Assembly: GCF_017569225.1 (NCBI RefSeq)
Contig: NZ_CP071868.1
Coordinates: forward strand, 3,906,001 to 3,970,000
DNA: 64,000 nucleotides
Origin: Pengzhenrongella sicca
GTDB lineage: Bacteria; Actinomycetota; Actinomycetes; Actinomycetales; Cellulomonadaceae
Direction of reading: 5' to 3'
Position numbers and translations under genes: made by a program. The notes under the pieces are model-generated. The model was given only the letters and a program-made list of their open reading frames with translations. It did not search any database and had not been told where the DNA came from. The stretch's first letter is position 1. Every line of letters begins with the position of its first letter. Shown piece by piece: positions 1-9,786 of the stretch.

Positions 1-438
1 CGCCTGGTTCTGCAGGGGGCACTCGCCTCCCTTGTCGCAGACGGGGCAGTCGAGCGGGTGGTTGATGAGCAGCAGCTCCATCACGCCGTGCTGCGCCTTG
101 TCGGCCATGGCCGAGCTGCGCTGGGTCTTGACGACCATGCCGGGCGTCGCCTCGAGCGTGCAGGACGCCTGCGGCTTGGGCATCGGGCGCAGGTTGCCCT
201 CGCGGTCGGGGGTGGCGACCTCGACGAGACACTGCCGACAGGCGCCGGCGGGCTCGAGCAGGGGGTGGTCGCAGAACCGCGGGATCTGGATGCCCACCTG
301 CTCGGCGGCCCGGATCACGAGCGTGCCCTTGGGCACCGCGACCTCGAGCTCGTCGATGTGGAAGGTCACCAGGTCCGCCGGCGGCGGGGTCGCCGGCATC
401 GTCGTGACAGCGCCGGTATTCGGCGTCGTGATGGTCAT
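1..438 (-). CDS. nuoG: NADH-quinone oxidoreductase subunit G, N-terminal part
   Basis: This is the first 146 codons of the large iron-sulfur subunit of complex I, which carries electrons from the NuoF flavin toward the quinone site; the rest lies beyond the left edge. The [2Fe-2S] domain has cysteines at about residues 56, 67, 70 and 93. It is followed by a [10 protein letters not shown] segment (Cys131, 134, 140) that ligates the N3 [4Fe-4S] cluster. The ATG overlaps the end of nuoF by four bases, so the two are translationally coupled. The roughly 20-residue Thr/Pro-rich lead before the fold is variable in this family. Identity is certain; only the C-terminal extent is unknown. Confidence 0.95.
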   Translation of the reverse strand, partial: MTITTPNTGAVTTMPATPPPADLVTFHIDELEVAVPKGTLVIRAAEQVGIQIPRFCDHPLLEPAGACRQCLVEVATPDREGNLRPMPKPQASCTLEATPGMVVKTQRSSAMADKAQHGVMELLLINHPLDCPVCDKGGECPLQNQA

Positions 439-1805
439 AGCACCGTTCCTGCCATGCGGCCGGCGAGCCGGACCGCGTCGTGCGAGGAGTCACGCGGGGG
501 GTAGGGGAAGAGCGCCGACGCCGCCGGGTCCAGCGGGCAGGCGCCCGAGGTGATGTGCGCCTCGAACTCCGCGCGGAAGTACTGCAGCCCCGAGGTCACC
601 GGCGAGGTCGCGCCGTCGCCGAGCGCGCAGAACGCGCGCCCGAGGATGTTCTCGCAGGTGTCCAGCAGCACGTCGAGGTCGTCCATCGTGCCCGTGCCCG
701 CCTCGATGCGGCGCAGCACCTGCTTGAGCCAGTAGGTGCCCTCGCGGCACGGGGTGCACTTGCCGCAGGACTCGTGCGCGTAGAACTCCATCCAGCGCGT
801 GATCGCGCGGACGACGCAGGTCGTCTCGTCGAAGATCTGCAGCGCGCGCGTGCCGAGCATCGACCCGGCCGTGGCGACGGACTCGTAGTCCAGCGGGATG
901 TCGAGGTGCTCGGCGGTGAACAGCGGGGTCGAGGAGCCGCCGGGGGTCCAGAACTTCAGCTCGTGGCCCTCGCGGACCCCGCCGGCCAGGTCGAGCAGCT
1001 CGCGCAGCGTGATGCCGAGCGGCGCCTCGTACTGCCCGGGCCGCGTCACGTGCCCCGAGAGCGAGAACAGCCCGTGGCCGCTCGAGCGCTCGGTGCCCAT
1101 CGACCGGAACCAGTCGACGCCGCCGCGCACGATGCCGGGCACCGACGCGATCGACTCGACGTTGTTGACGACGGTGGGGCGGGCGTACAGCCCCGCGACG
1201 GCGGGGAACGGGGGCTTGAGTCGCGGCTGGCCGCGCAGGCCCTCGAGCGAGTCGAGCAGCGCCGTCTCCTCCCCGCAGATGTAGGCGCCCGCGCCGGCGT
1301 GCACCGTGATCTCGAGGTCGTACCCGGTGCCCATGATGTCGGTGCCGAGGTAGCCGGCCGCGCGGGCCTCCTCGACGGCGCGCAGCAGGCGCCGGTACAC
1401 GTGCAGCACCTCGCCGCGCACGTAGATGAACGCGTGGTGGCACCCGATCGCGTAGGACGTGATGATCGCGCCCTCGATCAGGTACTGCGGGGTCGCGAGC
1501 ATGAGCGGGATGTCCTTGCACGTCCCGGGCTCGGACTCGTCCGCGTTGATGACGAGGTAGCGGGGGCCGCCGTCGGGCTTGGGCAGGAAGCTCCACTTGA
1601 GCCCGGTCGGGAAGCCTGCGCCGCCGCGGCCGCGCAGGCCGGAGTCCTTGACCGCGGCGAGCACCGTGGCGGGCTCCTGCGTGAGCGCGCGGCGCAGGCC
1701 GTCGTAGCCGCCGCCGGCCTCGTACGTCTCGAGGGTCCAGGACCGGTCGGCGTCCCACTGCGCACTGAGGACGGGCGCAAGGGTCGAAGCAGGCGGGGTG
1801 GCCAT
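435..1805 (-). CDS. nuoF: NADH-quinone oxidoreductase subunit F (NADH/FMN-binding)
   Basis: This 456-residue peripheral-arm subunit of complex I binds NADH and FMN and takes hydride from NADH. The Gly-rich motif [10 protein letters not shown] (about 59-68) shapes the FMN/NADH pocket. [13 protein letters not shown] (Cys347, 350, 353) with Cys393 ligates the N3-type [4Fe-4S] cluster. The length fits the family. The start is the ATG sharing one base with the nuoE stop (TGATG junction); a longer upstream reading frame only shadows nuoE. It overlaps nuoG by four bases. Products act on the cytoplasmic face of the membrane together with NuoE and NuoG. Confidence 0.97.
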   Translation of the reverse strand: MATPPASTLAPVLSAQWDADRSWTLETYEAGGGYDGLRRALTQEPATVLAAVKDSGLRGRGGAGFPTGLKWSFLPKPDGGPRYLVINADESEPGTCKDIPLMLATPQYLIEGAIITSYAIGCHHAFIYVRGEVLHVYRRLLRAVEEARAAGYLGTDIMGTGYDLEITVHAGAGAYICGEETALLDSLEGLRGQPRLKPPFPAVAGLYARPTVVNNVESIASVPGIVRGGVDWFRSMGTERSSGHGLFSLSGHVTRPGQYEAPLGITLRELLDLAGGVREGHELKFWTPGGSSTPLFTAEHLDIPLDYESVATAGSMLGTRALQIFDETTCVVRAITRWMEFYAHESCGKCTPCREGTYWLKQVLRRIEAGTGTMDDLDVLLDTCENILGRAFCALGDGATSPVTSGLQYFRAEFEAHITSGACPLDPAASALFPYPPRDSSHDAVRLAGRMAGTVL

Positions 1806-2635
1806 CAGGACTCCTTCGAGGTGGAGGTCTGGGTCGTCGCGGACGCGTCGGCGGGCGTCGTGACGGGCCGCTCGGCGCTCGACTGCTCGCCTCCGGTGAC
1901 GGGCGTGGCGCCCGCCGCGGTCGCGGTGGCAGCGGGCGCGGTGGTAACAGGCGCGGCGTCGTCGGCGGGGAAGGCCGGCGCGGCCCACCCGCGCTCCTTG
2001 GCGAGCACCGTGCCGCGCTGCGTGGCGACGCCGGCCCCGATCCCCTCGTCGGCGCGACCGTCGGAGAACCCGGCGAGCACGCGCGACATCTGCTTGAACG
2101 TGCACACGCTGTCCGCACCGCGGGTCGGCGCGACCGGCTCGCCGGCGCGCAGCTGGTCGACCGTGGCCCGCGCGGAGTCGGGCGTCTGGTTGTCGAAGAA
2201 CTCCCAGTTCACCATCACCACGGGCGCGTAGTCGCACGCCGCGTTGCACTCGATGCGCTCGAGCGTGACCTTGCCGTCGTCGGTCGTCTCGTCGTGCCCG
2301 ACGCCGAGGTGCTCGGACAGGCCGTCCCAGATGGCGTCGCCGCCCATCACCGCGCACAGCGTGTTGGTGCAGACCCCGACGGTGTACTCACCGTTGGGGT
2401 GCCGCTTGTACTGCGTGTAGAACGTCGCGACGGCCGAGACCTCGGCCGTCGTCAGGCCCAGCTCGTCGGCGCAGAACGCGATGCCCGTCGGGCTCACGTA
2501 GCCGTCTTCCGCCTGCATCAGGTGCAGCAGCGGCAGCAGGGCCGAGCGCGGCTGTGGGTAGCGCGCCACGATCTCGCGGGCCTCGGCCCGCAGCCGGGTC
2601 ACCTGCTCCGCGTCGAATCCGTTGTCATGCGTCAT
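1805..2635 (-). CDS. nuoE: NADH-quinone oxidoreductase subunit E
   Basis: This is the 24-kDa thioredoxin-like ferredoxin subunit of complex I, 276 residues. The four ligands of the [2Fe-2S] cluster are in order: CTNTLC gives Cys89 and Cys94, CNAAC gives Cys130 and Cys134. The core ends near residue 165. Beyond it are about 110 extra residues, first a stretch with CTFKQMSRVLAGF and then an Ala/Thr/Pro-rich low-complexity tail. That makes it much longer than the enterobacterial protein; long tails occur in actinobacterial NuoE. TGATG junctions link it to nuoD upstream and nuoF downstream. Confidence 0.96.
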   Translation of the reverse strand: MTHDNGFDAEQVTRLRAEAREIVARYPQPRSALLPLLHLMQAEDGYVSPTGIAFCADELGLTTAEVSAVATFYTQYKRHPNGEYTVGVCTNTLCAVMGGDAIWDGLSEHLGVGHDETTDDGKVTLERIECNAACDYAPVVMVNWEFFDNQTPDSARATVDQLRAGEPVAPTRGADSVCTFKQMSRVLAGFSDGRADEGIGAGVATQRGTVLAKERGWAAPAFPADDAAPVTTAPAATATAAGATPVTGGEQSSAERPVTTPADASATTQTSTSKES

Positions 2636-4017
2636 CAGCGGTCCACCCCTCCGAGCACCGGGTCAAGCGAGGCCACCGAGACGACGACGTCGGCGATCTG
2701 GCCGCCCTCGCACATCATCGACACCGCCTGCAGGTTGTTGAACGACGGGTCCCGGAAGTGGGCCCGGTAGGGCCGGGTGCCGCCGTCGGAGACCAGGTGC
2801 ACGCCGAGCTCCCCGCGGGGGGCCTCGACGCTCTGGAACACCTGCCCGGCGGGCACGCGGAAGCCCTCGGTGACGAGCTTGAAGTGGTGGATCAGGGCCT
2901 CCATGGAGGTGCCCATGATCTCCTTGATGTGATCGAGCGAGTTGCCCATGCCGTCCGAGCCGATCGCGAGCTGCGCCGGCCAGGCGATCTTCTTGTCGGC
3001 GACCATGACGGGGCCGGGGCCGATCAGCTGGAGCCGGTCGAGCGCCTGCTCGACGATGTGCATCGACTGGTAGCACTCCTCCAGGCGCAGGCGGATGCGG
3101 CTGAACGCGTCGCCCTCCGTCGCCGTCGGGATGTCGAAGTCGTACGTCTCGTACCCGCAGTACGGCTCCGACTTGCGGACGTCGTAGGGCAGGCCCGCCG
3201 AGCGCAGCACGGGGCCGGTCACGCCGAGCGCCATGCACGCGGTCAGGCTGAGGTTGCCGACGCCGACGGCGCGCGCCTTGAGGATCGGGTTGGCGAGCAT
3301 CAGGTCCTGCAGCTGGCTCAGCGAGTGCTTGATGCCGACGATGGCCTCGCGGACGTTGTCGAGCGCGCCCGGCGGGATGTCCTGGGACACGCCGCCCGGG
3401 CGGATGTACGCGTGGTTCATGCGCAGCCCGGTGACGAGCTCGAAGATCCGCAGGACCTGCTCGCGGCCGGTGAACCCCGAGGTCATGATCGTCGTCGCGC
3501 CGAGCTCGTTGCCCGCGGTCGCCAGGCACACGAGGTGGGAGGAGATGCGGTTGAGCTCCATCATGAGCACGCGGATGACGGTCGCGCGCTCGGGCACGTC
3601 GTCCGTGATCCCGAGCAGCTTCTCGACCGCCAGGCAGTACGCGGTCTCCTGGAACAGCGGGGCCACGTAGTCCATGCGCGTGCAGTAGGTCACGCCCTGG
3701 GTCCAGGTACGGAACTCCATGTTCTTCTCGATGCCGGTGTGCAGGTAGCCGATGCCGGCCCGCGCCTCGGTGACGGTCTCGCCGTCGATCTCGAGCATGA
3801 GCCGCAGCACGCCGTGGGTGGACGGGTGCTGGGGTCCCATGTTGACGACGATCCGCTCCTCGCCGAGGCGAGCGGCCTCCTCGGCGATGTCGGACCAGTC
3901 GCCGCCGGACGCCTCGAACATGGGGGCGTCACCGACGGTGGAGTCGACGATGTGGGCGGTCGCGTGCGGGGTCGCGCCTGTCGGCGCGCCGCCGCGGGGT
4001 GCCTTCGATGCAGCCAT
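2635..4017 (-). CDS. nuoD: NADH-quinone oxidoreductase subunit D (49-kDa)
   Basis: This 460-residue subunit forms much of the quinone-reducing chamber of complex I with NuoB. The signature GPQHPSTHG is present near residue 60, and the C-terminus ends in the family-typical DPVLGGVDR. The first ~45 residues are a variable lead. The ATG at 4017 shares one base with the nuoC stop. In-frame sequence upstream of that ATG is nuoC read in another frame and was excluded. In this organism the electron acceptor is presumably menaquinone, because the men genes surround the operon. Confidence 0.96.
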   Translation of the reverse strand: MAASKAPRGGAPTGATPHATAHIVDSTVGDAPMFEASGGDWSDIAEEAARLGEERIVVNMGPQHPSTHGVLRLMLEIDGETVTEARAGIGYLHTGIEKNMEFRTWTQGVTYCTRMDYVAPLFQETAYCLAVEKLLGITDDVPERATVIRVLMMELNRISSHLVCLATAGNELGATTIMTSGFTGREQVLRIFELVTGLRMNHAYIRPGGVSQDIPPGALDNVREAIVGIKHSLSQLQDLMLANPILKARAVGVGNLSLTACMALGVTGPVLRSAGLPYDVRKSEPYCGYETYDFDIPTATEGDAFSRIRLRLEECYQSMHIVEQALDRLQLIGPGPVMVADKKIAWPAQLAIGSDGMGNSLDHIKEIMGTSMEALIHHFKLVTEGFRVPAGQVFQSVEAPRGELGVHLVSDGGTRPYRAHFRDPSFNNLQAVSMMCEGGQIADVVVSVASLDPVLGGVDR

Positions 4018-4799
4018 CAGTTGTACGACCTCCGCTGGTCCGGCGGTGGGATGGTGGCGCCCTTGTACTCCACCGGGATCCCGCCGAGGGGATAGTCCTT
4101 GCGCTGGGGGTGACCGGGCCAGTCGTCCGGCATCTCGATCCGGGCCAACGCGGGGTGGCCGTCGAACACGATCCCGAAGAAGTCCCAGGTCTCGCGCTCG
4201 TGCCAGTCGTTCGCCGGGTAGACCGAGACGGTCGAGGGCAGGTGCGGGTCGGCGTCGGACACGGCGACCTCGAGGCGCAGCCGGCGGCTGTGCGTGACCG
4301 AGGTGAGGTGGTAGACGGCGTGCAGCTCGCGGCCGGTCTCGTGCGGGTAGTGCACGCCCGAGACGCCGAGGCTTAGCTCGAACCGCAGGTCCTGGTCGTC
4401 GCGGAGCGCCTGGCAGACCTCGACGAGGTGGGCGGCGGTGACGAAGATCGTGAGCTCGCCACGATCGACGACGATCTTCTCGACCGCCTCGGCGAACGGC
4501 GTGCCGTCGGCCTCGAGCACCTCGGCGAGGATGTCGACGCACCGGTCGAACCAGCCGCCATAGGGCCGCTCGCTCGGGCCGGGCAGGACGATCTCCCGCA
4601 CCAGGCCGCCGTACCCGGACGTGTCGCCGGGGCCGTCCGCGCCGAACATCCCGGTCCGGACGTCGACGACGTCGATCGGCTCGCGGCTCTCGCGCGCGGG
4701 GACGGCCGGGGCGTGCTGCTGCTGGGCGAGCTCGCTGCTCACGTGCGTGAGGGAGTCCTTCTCGACGGGTGAGGCGTCGAGGCGCTTGTCGTCGCTCAC
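4017..4799 (-). CDS. nuoC: NADH-quinone oxidoreductase subunit C (30-kDa)
   Basis: This 260-residue connecting subunit of the complex I peripheral arm contains the 30-kDa family signature [20 protein letters not shown] near residue 200, followed by a GGIPVEYKG tail. The first ~60 residues are a hydrophilic lead longer than in enterobacteria. I chose the GTG at 4799 because it overlaps the nuoB stop in a GTGA junction, matching the tight coupling along this operon. nuoC and nuoD are separate genes here, not fused as in E. coli. Confidence 0.95.
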   Translation of the reverse strand: MSDDKRLDASPVEKDSLTHVSSELAQQQHAPAVPARESREPIDVVDVRTGMFGADGPGDTSGYGGLVREIVLPGPSERPYGGWFDRCVDILAEVLEADGTPFAEAVEKIVVDRGELTIFVTAAHLVEVCQALRDDQDLRFELSLGVSGVHYPHETGRELHAVYHLTSVTHSRRLRLEVAVSDADPHLPSTVSVYPANDWHERETWDFFGIVFDGHPALARIEMPDDWPGHPQRKDYPLGGIPVEYKGATIPPPDQRRSYN

Positions 4800-5347
4800 C
4801 GCAGGAGCCCCGTCTGGTGCGAGGTCGGCGTCGCGGCGAGCGCCGCGGCCTCGGCCGCGCGGGTCGCCTCGGCGCGGTTGACGCCGAGGGGCTCGTGCTG
4901 GATCTGGTCGTGCAGCGCGAGGATCGCGTTGATGAGCATCTCGGGCCGCGGCGGGCAGCCCGGCAGGTAGATGTCGACGGGCACGACGTGGTCGACGCCC
5001 TGCACGATCGCGTAGTTGTTGAACATGCCGCCCGACGACGCGCACACGCCCATCGACAGGACCCACTTGGGCTCGGCCATCTGGTCGTAGACCTGGCGCA
5101 GCGCGGGGGCCATCTTCTGGCTCACGCGGCCGGCGACGATCATGAGGTCGGCCTGGCGCGGCGAGGCGCGGAAGACCTCCATACCGAAGCGAGAGATGTC
5201 GTAGCGGGAGGCGCCCGTGGCCATCATCTCGATGGCGCAACACGCGAGCCCGAACGTGACCGGCCAGAGCGAGCCCTTGCGGAAGTAGCCCGCGAGGTTC
5301 TCGACCGTGGTCAGCAAGAAACCTGACGGTGCCTCTTCGATGCCCAT
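4796..5347 (-). CDS. nuoB: NADH-quinone oxidoreductase subunit B (N2 cluster)
   Basis: This 183-residue subunit ligates the terminal [4Fe-4S] cluster N2 that reduces quinone. All four ligands are visible: the tandem pair Cys36-Cys37 in [10 protein letters not shown], Cys102 in GVCASSGG and Cys131 in LPGCPPRPE. The last ~30 residues are an Ala-rich tail outside the conserved core. The gene starts 47 bases after nuoA and overlaps nuoC by four bases. Confidence 0.97.
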   Translation of the reverse strand: MGIEEAPSGFLLTTVENLAGYFRKGSLWPVTFGLACCAIEMMATGASRYDISRFGMEVFRASPRQADLMIVAGRVSQKMAPALRQVYDQMAEPKWVLSMGVCASSGGMFNNYAIVQGVDHVVPVDIYLPGCPPRPEMLINAILALHDQIQHEPLGVNRAEATRAAEAAALAATPTSHQTGLLR

Positions 5348-5394
5348 CTACGCCTGCTCTCGAGCTGCTGTGGTCCGTGCGGTCGGTGCGATCG

Positions 5395-5757
5395 TCATTC
5401 CCATTCGAAGCCGCCCCGGCGCCACTCGTAGATGAACGGCACCGTGATCAGGGCGAGGAAGCCGAGCATCGCGATGAGCCCGAACATCGCGAGCTCCGTG
5501 AAGTTCACGGCCCACGGGTAGAGGAAGACGACCTCGATGTCGAAGATGATGAACGTCATGGCGACGAGGTAGTACTTGACCGGGAACCGGCCGCCACCGA
5601 TCGCCAGCGGCGTCGGGTCGATCCCGCACTCGTAGGCGTCGAGCTTGGCGCGGTTGTAGCGCTTCGGGCCGATGATGGCGCTTGCGCCGACACCGCCGAG
5701 GGCGAGTACCGCCGCGACCGCCATCATCACCAGGATGGGGACGTAGGGATTGGTCAT
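5395..5757 (-). CDS. nuoA: NADH-quinone oxidoreductase subunit A
   Basis: This 120-residue membrane subunit of complex I sits next to the quinone site. Three hydrophobic segments (about 8-28, 62-82 and 90-110) and the family motif around YECGIDP, with [22 protein letters not shown], are all present. It begins 52 bases after the end of the geranylgeranyl-reductase-family gene on the same strand. The nuo operon therefore appears to be transcribed together with that gene. Confidence 0.96.
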   Translation of the reverse strand: MTNPYVPILVMMAVAAVLALGGVGASAIIGPKRYNRAKLDAYECGIDPTPLAIGGGRFPVKYYLVAMTFIIFDIEVVFLYPWAVNFTELAMFGLIAMLGFLALITVPFIYEWRRGGFEWE

Positions 5758-5809
5758 CGGGAGCCTCTCCTACAGGGACCGGCGGCGCAGCCGGCGGGGA
5801 TGGTCGTGC

Positions 5810-7105
5810 TCATGCGGCGGGTGCCAGTCTGCTCAGGCCGGCGATGACCCGGTCCACCATGTCGCCGCCGTGCGGCTCGTAGCAGTCCGAGAGCAGCTTC
5901 AGCGTGAATCGCATGATCAGCGGCCGGGGCAAACCGTACCGTGTGCAGATCCGCATCACGTGCGGGTGCTCGATGATCTTCACGAAGTAGCGGCCGAGCG
6001 TGTAGTACCCGCCCAGGTCCGCACGGATCAGCCGCGGGTAGGTCTCGAGCGCGCGCTCGCGCGCGGCGTCGCTGGTCCGCGCGCGCGCCTGCACGATCGC
6101 GTCGGCGGCCGTCCGGCCGGCCTGCATCGCGTAGGCGATGCCCTCGCCGTTGAACGGGCTGACCATGCCGCCGGAGTCGCCCACGAGCATCAGCCCGCGC
6201 GTGTACAGCGGCGTGCGGTTGAAGCCCATCGGCAGCGCGGCGCCGCGCAGCGGGCCGACCTGGTTCTCGGGCGTGAACTCCCACTCGGCCGGGGCGTTCG
6301 CCATCCACTTCGCGAACAGGTCCTTGTAGTCGACCTTCGTCGCCGCGGCGGTCGAGCTCACGCTGCCGAGTCCGACGTTCGCGGTGCCGTCGCCGAGCGC
6401 GAAGATCCAGCCGTACCCCGGCATGAGGTTCGACTTGTGCGGCTCGCCGTCCCACAGCTCGAGGTGGCTCTCCATCATCGTGTCGTCCTGGCGCGGCGTC
6501 GTGAAGTACGTCCGCACGGCTACGCCCATCGGCCGGTCCAGCCGCTTCTCGAGGCCGAGCGCGAGGCCGAGGCGGGCGGACACGCCGTCGGCCGCGATGA
6601 CGACCGGGGCGCGATAGGTGACCTCGTCGCCCGCGCGACGGCCGGCGTCGTCGACGGGACGAGCGGTGACGCCGACGACGCGGCCTGTGCGCTCGTCGAG
6701 CAGCGGGCCGGTGACGTTGGTCCGCTCGATCAGCTTCGCGCCGGCGGTGACGGCGTGCTGGGCGAGCGCGTGGTCGAGGCTCATGCGGGTGCGGGCGAGG
6801 CCGAAGGACGGGTAGCTCGACAGCTCGGGCCAGGGCAGCTCGATGCGGTGGCCGCCGCCGACGACGCGCAGGCCGGTGTTGCGGATCCAGCCGTCCTCGG
6901 GCTTGAGCGACATGCCCATCGCGACCAGCTCGCGCGTCGCGCGCGGGGTCAGGCCGTCGCCGCAGATCTTGTCCCGGGGGAAGGCCGCCTTCTCCAGCAG
7001 GAGGACGGTCAGGCCGGCGGCGGCGCAGTAGTAGGCGGCCGACGAGCCGGCCGGACCGGCCCCGACGATGATGACGTCCGCGTCATCGGTCTGCATCTGA
7101 CTCAC
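5810..7105 (-). CDS. Geranylgeranyl reductase family FAD-dependent oxidoreductase (MenJ-like)
   Basis: This 431-residue flavoprotein has an N-terminal dinucleotide-binding GAGPAG (15-20) and the KICGDGLTPRA motif (47 on) of the geranylgeranyl reductase family. The family saturates isoprenoid double bonds; mycobacterial MenJ partially reduces the menaquinone side chain. Position directly upstream of nuoA and beside menG makes menaquinone tail reduction the likely role, but this is inferred from context. The GTG start at 7105 is 37 bases downstream of a Rex-type operator. An internal ATG four codons later is an alternative start. Confidence 0.85.
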   Translation of the reverse strand: MSQMQTDDADVIIVGAGPAGSSAAYYCAAAGLTVLLLEKAAFPRDKICGDGLTPRATRELVAMGMSLKPEDGWIRNTGLRVVGGGHRIELPWPELSSYPSFGLARTRMSLDHALAQHAVTAGAKLIERTNVTGPLLDERTGRVVGVTARPVDDAGRRAGDEVTYRAPVVIAADGVSARLGLALGLEKRLDRPMGVAVRTYFTTPRQDDTMMESHLELWDGEPHKSNLMPGYGWIFALGDGTANVGLGSVSSTAAATKVDYKDLFAKWMANAPAEWEFTPENQVGPLRGAALPMGFNRTPLYTRGLMLVGDSGGMVSPFNGEGIAYAMQAGRTAADAIVQARARTSDAARERALETYPRLIRADLGGYYTLGRYFVKIIEHPHVMRICTRYGLPRPLIMRFTLKLLSDCYEPHGGDMVDRVIAGLSRLAPAA

Positions 7106-7141
7106 CTCGTCGCCTCGCTCTATCCCTCTGGGTGAAGCTCT

Positions 7142-7159
7142 TTGTGAAGATGTTCACGC
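7142..7159 (-). promoter_or_regulatory. Candidate Rex operator
   Basis: Read on the minus strand this is CGTGAACATCTTCACA plus flanks. It matches the actinobacterial Rex consensus TGTGAAC-N3-TTCACA at all but the first base. It lies just upstream of the reductase-nuo operon, and rex itself is at 27784-28467. Confidence 0.75.
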
Positions 7160-7190
7160 ACTCCAGCGCCCCACTGTAGTCGCGGGACGT

Positions 7191-7892
7191 TCACAAATCC
7201 TCCGGGCGAGTACCGCGGTGCAGGGCCACGATGCCGCCGGACAGGTTGCGGTACGCGACGTCGCGCCAGCCGGCCGTGCGCAGCAGGCGCCCGAGCGCCC
7301 GCTGGTCGGGCCAGGCCCGGATCGACTCCGCGAGGTAGGTGTACGCATCGGTCTCCTTCGAGACCGCGCGGGCGACCGTCGGCAGCGCCCGCATGAGGTA
7401 GTTGTCGTAGACCGTGCGCAGCGGCGCGAACGTCGCGTGCGAGAACTCGCAGACCACGAGCCGGCCGCCCGGGCGGGTCACGCGGAGCATCTCGCGCAGC
7501 GCGCGGTCGGTGTCCGCGACGTTGCGCAGCCCGAACGAGATCGTCACCGCGTCGAACGAGGCGTCGGCGAAGGGGAGCTTCGTGGCGTCGCCAGCGACGA
7601 AGCCGAGGTCCGGGCGGCGGCGCTTGCCGACCTCGAGCATGCCGAACGAGAAGTCGCAGGGCACGACCTCGACGCCGGCGTCGGCGAGCGGGCGGCTCGA
7701 CGTGCCGGTGCCGGCGGCCAGGTCCAGCACGCGCTGACCAGGGCTGACGCCGAGGGCCTTGATCGTGGCCGTCCGCCAGCGCCGGTCCTGGCCGAGCGAC
7801 ATCACGTCGTTGGTGAGGTCGTAGCGGCGGGCGATGCCGTCGAACATCTCCGCGACCTCGTGGGGCTGCTTGTCCAAGCTGGCGCGCGACAT
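7191..7892 (-). CDS. menG: Demethylmenaquinone methyltransferase
   Basis: This 233-residue class I methyltransferase performs the last step of menaquinone synthesis, SAM-dependent C-methylation of demethylmenaquinone. The SAM-binding motif [11 protein letters not shown] is at about 54-64. The UbiE/MenG signatures [20 protein letters not shown] (N-terminal) and [15 protein letters not shown] are both intact. The reading frame starts at an ATG only 73 bases from the divergent menF. A Rex-like half site overlaps its 3' end at 7189-7196. Ubiquinone is not expected here, so the menaquinone assignment is favoured. Confidence 0.93.
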   Translation of the reverse strand: MSRASLDKQPHEVAEMFDGIARRYDLTNDVMSLGQDRRWRTATIKALGVSPGQRVLDLAAGTGTSSRPLADAGVEVVPCDFSFGMLEVGKRRRPDLGFVAGDATKLPFADASFDAVTISFGLRNVADTDRALREMLRVTRPGGRLVVCEFSHATFAPLRTVYDNYLMRALPTVARAVSKETDAYTYLAESIRAWPDQRALGRLLRTAGWRDVAYRNLSGGIVALHRGTRPEDL

Positions 7893-7951
7893 GTGTCCAT
7901 GATCTCAGGTTCACGGGACTGCTCGCTGCGCGCGGGCGCCGCGGGCAGACC

Positions 7952-7957
7952 TACGCT
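7952..7957 (+). promoter_or_regulatory. -10-like hexamer of menF
   Basis: TACGCT ends five bases before a GTG (7963) and eight before the ATG (7966). The transcript is probably leaderless or nearly so, starting at one of these codons. Confidence 0.5.
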
Positions 7958-7965
7958 TGCACGTG

Positions 7966-9276
7966 ATGTCTACGCTCACGACCCCCGCTGCCGGCGCCGT
8001 CCCACGACCCCTCGTGGTGCGCACGGTCGCCATCGACGACCCCGGCGACCTGCTGGCCTTGCTGCCCGACGGCGCGCCGCTGGCCTGGGTCCGGCGCGGC
8101 GACGGCATCGTGGGCTGGGGCGAGGTGCTGCGCGTCCCGGTGCGCGGGCCGGACCGGTTCGCCGCCGCCGAGGACGCCTGGCACGAGGTCCTCGCGCACG
8201 CGATCGTGCGCGACGAGGTCGACCTGCCCGGGACCGGACCGGTGGCCTTCGGGTCGTTCGCGTTCGACGAGGACTCCCCCGCCGGCGGCGTCGTGGTGAT
8301 CCCGCGCGTCGTCGTCGGGCGCCGCGGCGGTCAGGCCTGGCTCACGACCATCGACACGGGCGCGACGATCGGCGCGACGCCGACGCTGGCGACCGCCGTC
8401 GGCGAGCGCGCGCCGGTCACGGCGCCGGGTCCGGTGAGCTACTCCGACGGGGCGGTCGACGATGCGGGCTGGCGCGACGTCGTCACGCGCTGCGTGGCCG
8501 CGATCCGCGCCGGCGAGGTCGAGAAGGTCGTGCTCGCGCGCGACGTCCGGGCGCACGCGGCGGAGCCCGTCGACGCGCGCTGGGTGCTCGGGCGGCTCGC
8601 GGGTGGGTACCCCTCGTGCTGGACGTTCAGCGTCGACGGCATGCTCGGTGCGACGCCCGAGCTGCTCGTGCGCAGCGACAAGGGCCTCGTGACCTCGCGC
8701 GTGCTCGCCGGCACGATCCGCCGCACCGGCGACGACGCGGCCGACCTCACCCGCGCGGCGATCCTCGCGCACTCCTCAAAAGACCTGGAGGAGCACGAGT
8801 ACGCGGTGACCTCGGTGGCCGACTCGCTCGCGCCCTTCTGCTCGTCCACGAACGTGCCCGACGTGCCGTTCGTGCTGCACCTGCCGAATGTGCTGCACCT
8901 GGCCAGCGACGTGACCGGGGTGCTGCGGGCGGCGGTTGCGGGCCACAGCCCGGCGCCGTCGAGCCTCGCGCTCGCGGCGGCGCTGCACCCCACCGCCGCC
9001 GTGTGCGGCACGCCGACCGCCGCCGCCCGCGCGCTGATCGCGCGCGTCGAGGGCCTGGAGCGCGCGCGCTACGCCGGCCCGGTCGGCTGGTTCGGCGCCG
9101 ACGGTGACGGTGAGTGGGGCATCGCGCTGCGCTGCGCCGAGATCGACGCGGCCGACCCCCGCGAGATCCGGCTGTTCGCCGGCTGCGGCATCGTCTCGGC
9201 GTCCGACCCGGAGTCCGAGCTCGCGGAGTCCGAGGCCAAGCTGGTCCCGATGCGCCAGGCGCTCGCGACCGACTGA
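7966..9276 (+). CDS. menF: Isochorismate synthase
   Basis: This 436-residue chorismate-binding enzyme converts chorismate to isochorismate, the entry step to menaquinone. The N-terminal ~150 residues are variable. The C-terminal chorismate-binding domain contains AGEVEKVVLARDV, GATPELLVR, SRVLAGTIRR, AALHPTAAVCGTP and YAGPVGWFG. Siderophore or salicylate pathways use homologous enzymes, but the men genes on both sides favour menaquinone. The ATG is preceded in frame by GTG and TTG codons, so the exact start is uncertain by up to three codons. Confidence 0.9.
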   Translation: MSTLTTPAAGAVPRPLVVRTVAIDDPGDLLALLPDGAPLAWVRRGDGIVGWGEVLRVPVRGPDRFAAAEDAWHEVLAHAIVRDEVDLPGTGPVAFGSFAFDEDSPAGGVVVIPRVVVGRRGGQAWLTTIDTGATIGATPTLATAVGERAPVTAPGPVSYSDGAVDDAGWRDVVTRCVAAIRAGEVEKVVLARDVRAHAAEPVDARWVLGRLAGGYPSCWTFSVDGMLGATPELLVRSDKGLVTSRVLAGTIRRTGDDAADLTRAAILAHSSKDLEEHEYAVTSVADSLAPFCSSTNVPDVPFVLHLPNVLHLASDVTGVLRAAVAGHSPAPSSLALAAALHPTAAVCGTPTAAARALIARVEGLERARYAGPVGWFGADGDGEWGIALRCAEIDAADPREIRLFAGCGIVSASDPESELAESEAKLVPMRQALATD

Positions 9277-9295
9277 GTTCCGGGGTGGGTGCGGC

Positions 9296-9489
9296 GCGTC
9301 CGCGCGGAGCATGTGACAGAACCGCTCAGCTGTGACCTCAGGCGAGCCCCACACTCACCACCAGTCCCATCCGCACCATGCTCCGCGCGGACGGTGAACC
9401 TCCCCGACGCGCGAGGTACAGGAGTGCACCACCGGGACCAGTGAGTCACCGCACAGGCCCCACCAGTCCGACCTGTCCCTCGCGCGTCG
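9296..9489. repeat. Direct repeat, copy 1
   Basis: This copy begins with gcgtccgcgcggagc and contains tgtgacagaacc, cagctgtgacc, caccagtcccatccgcacca, a second ctccgcgcgga, ccccgacgcgcgaggtac and cctcgcgcgtcg. The same order recurs in copy 2, about 296 bases downstream, with scattered substitutions. Confidence 0.8.
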
Positions 9490-9530
9490 CTACGGTCCAC
9501 CCGTCCGAGGTTCCGGGCGTCCTTCCGCGT

Positions 9531-9570
9531 GCGTCCGGGTGCGTCCGGGTGCGTCCGGGTGCGTCCGCGC
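9531..9570. repeat. Tandem decamers gcgtccgggt
   Basis: Three perfect head-to-tail copies of gcgtccgggt are followed by a diverged fourth (gcgtccgcgc), which leads into the next cgcgcgga block. They fill the space between the two long repeat copies. Confidence 0.85.
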
Positions 9571-9591
9571 GGAGTCCGCATGCTTCCGCGT

Positions 9592-9786
9592 GCGTCCGCG
9601 CGGAGCCTGTGACAGAACCACTCAGCTGTGACCCCAGACGAGCCCCACGGGCCCCACCAGTCCCATCCGCACCACGCTCCGCGCGGAGGGTGAACCTCCC
9701 CGACGCGCGAGGTACCCGAGTACACCACCGGGTCCCCTGAGTCACCCCACAGACCCCACCAGTCCCACCTGTACCTCGCGCGTCGC
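9592..9786. repeat. Direct repeat, copy 2
   Basis: This is the second copy of the ~194-base element. Its right half also forms a long-range inverted repeat: gtgaacct...cgacgcgcgaggta near 9690-9714 pairs with tacctcgcgcgtcg...aggttcac near 9773-9796, so the RNA or single-stranded DNA could fold. Confidence 0.75.

Noticed and set aside
480-2231. Long plus-strand frame opposite nuoF and nuoE
   Set aside because: It has a repetitive Arg/Ala-rich translation and no family signature, while the minus strand carries intact nuo genes.
7189-7196. Second Rex site at the menG end
   Set aside because: Only one half (gttcacaa) is present and it overlaps the menG stop codon; no matching second arm.
9531-9570. 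Short tandem repeats as a possible CRISPR array
   Set aside because: The units are 10 bases, directly abutting, with no spacers and no cas genes nearby.
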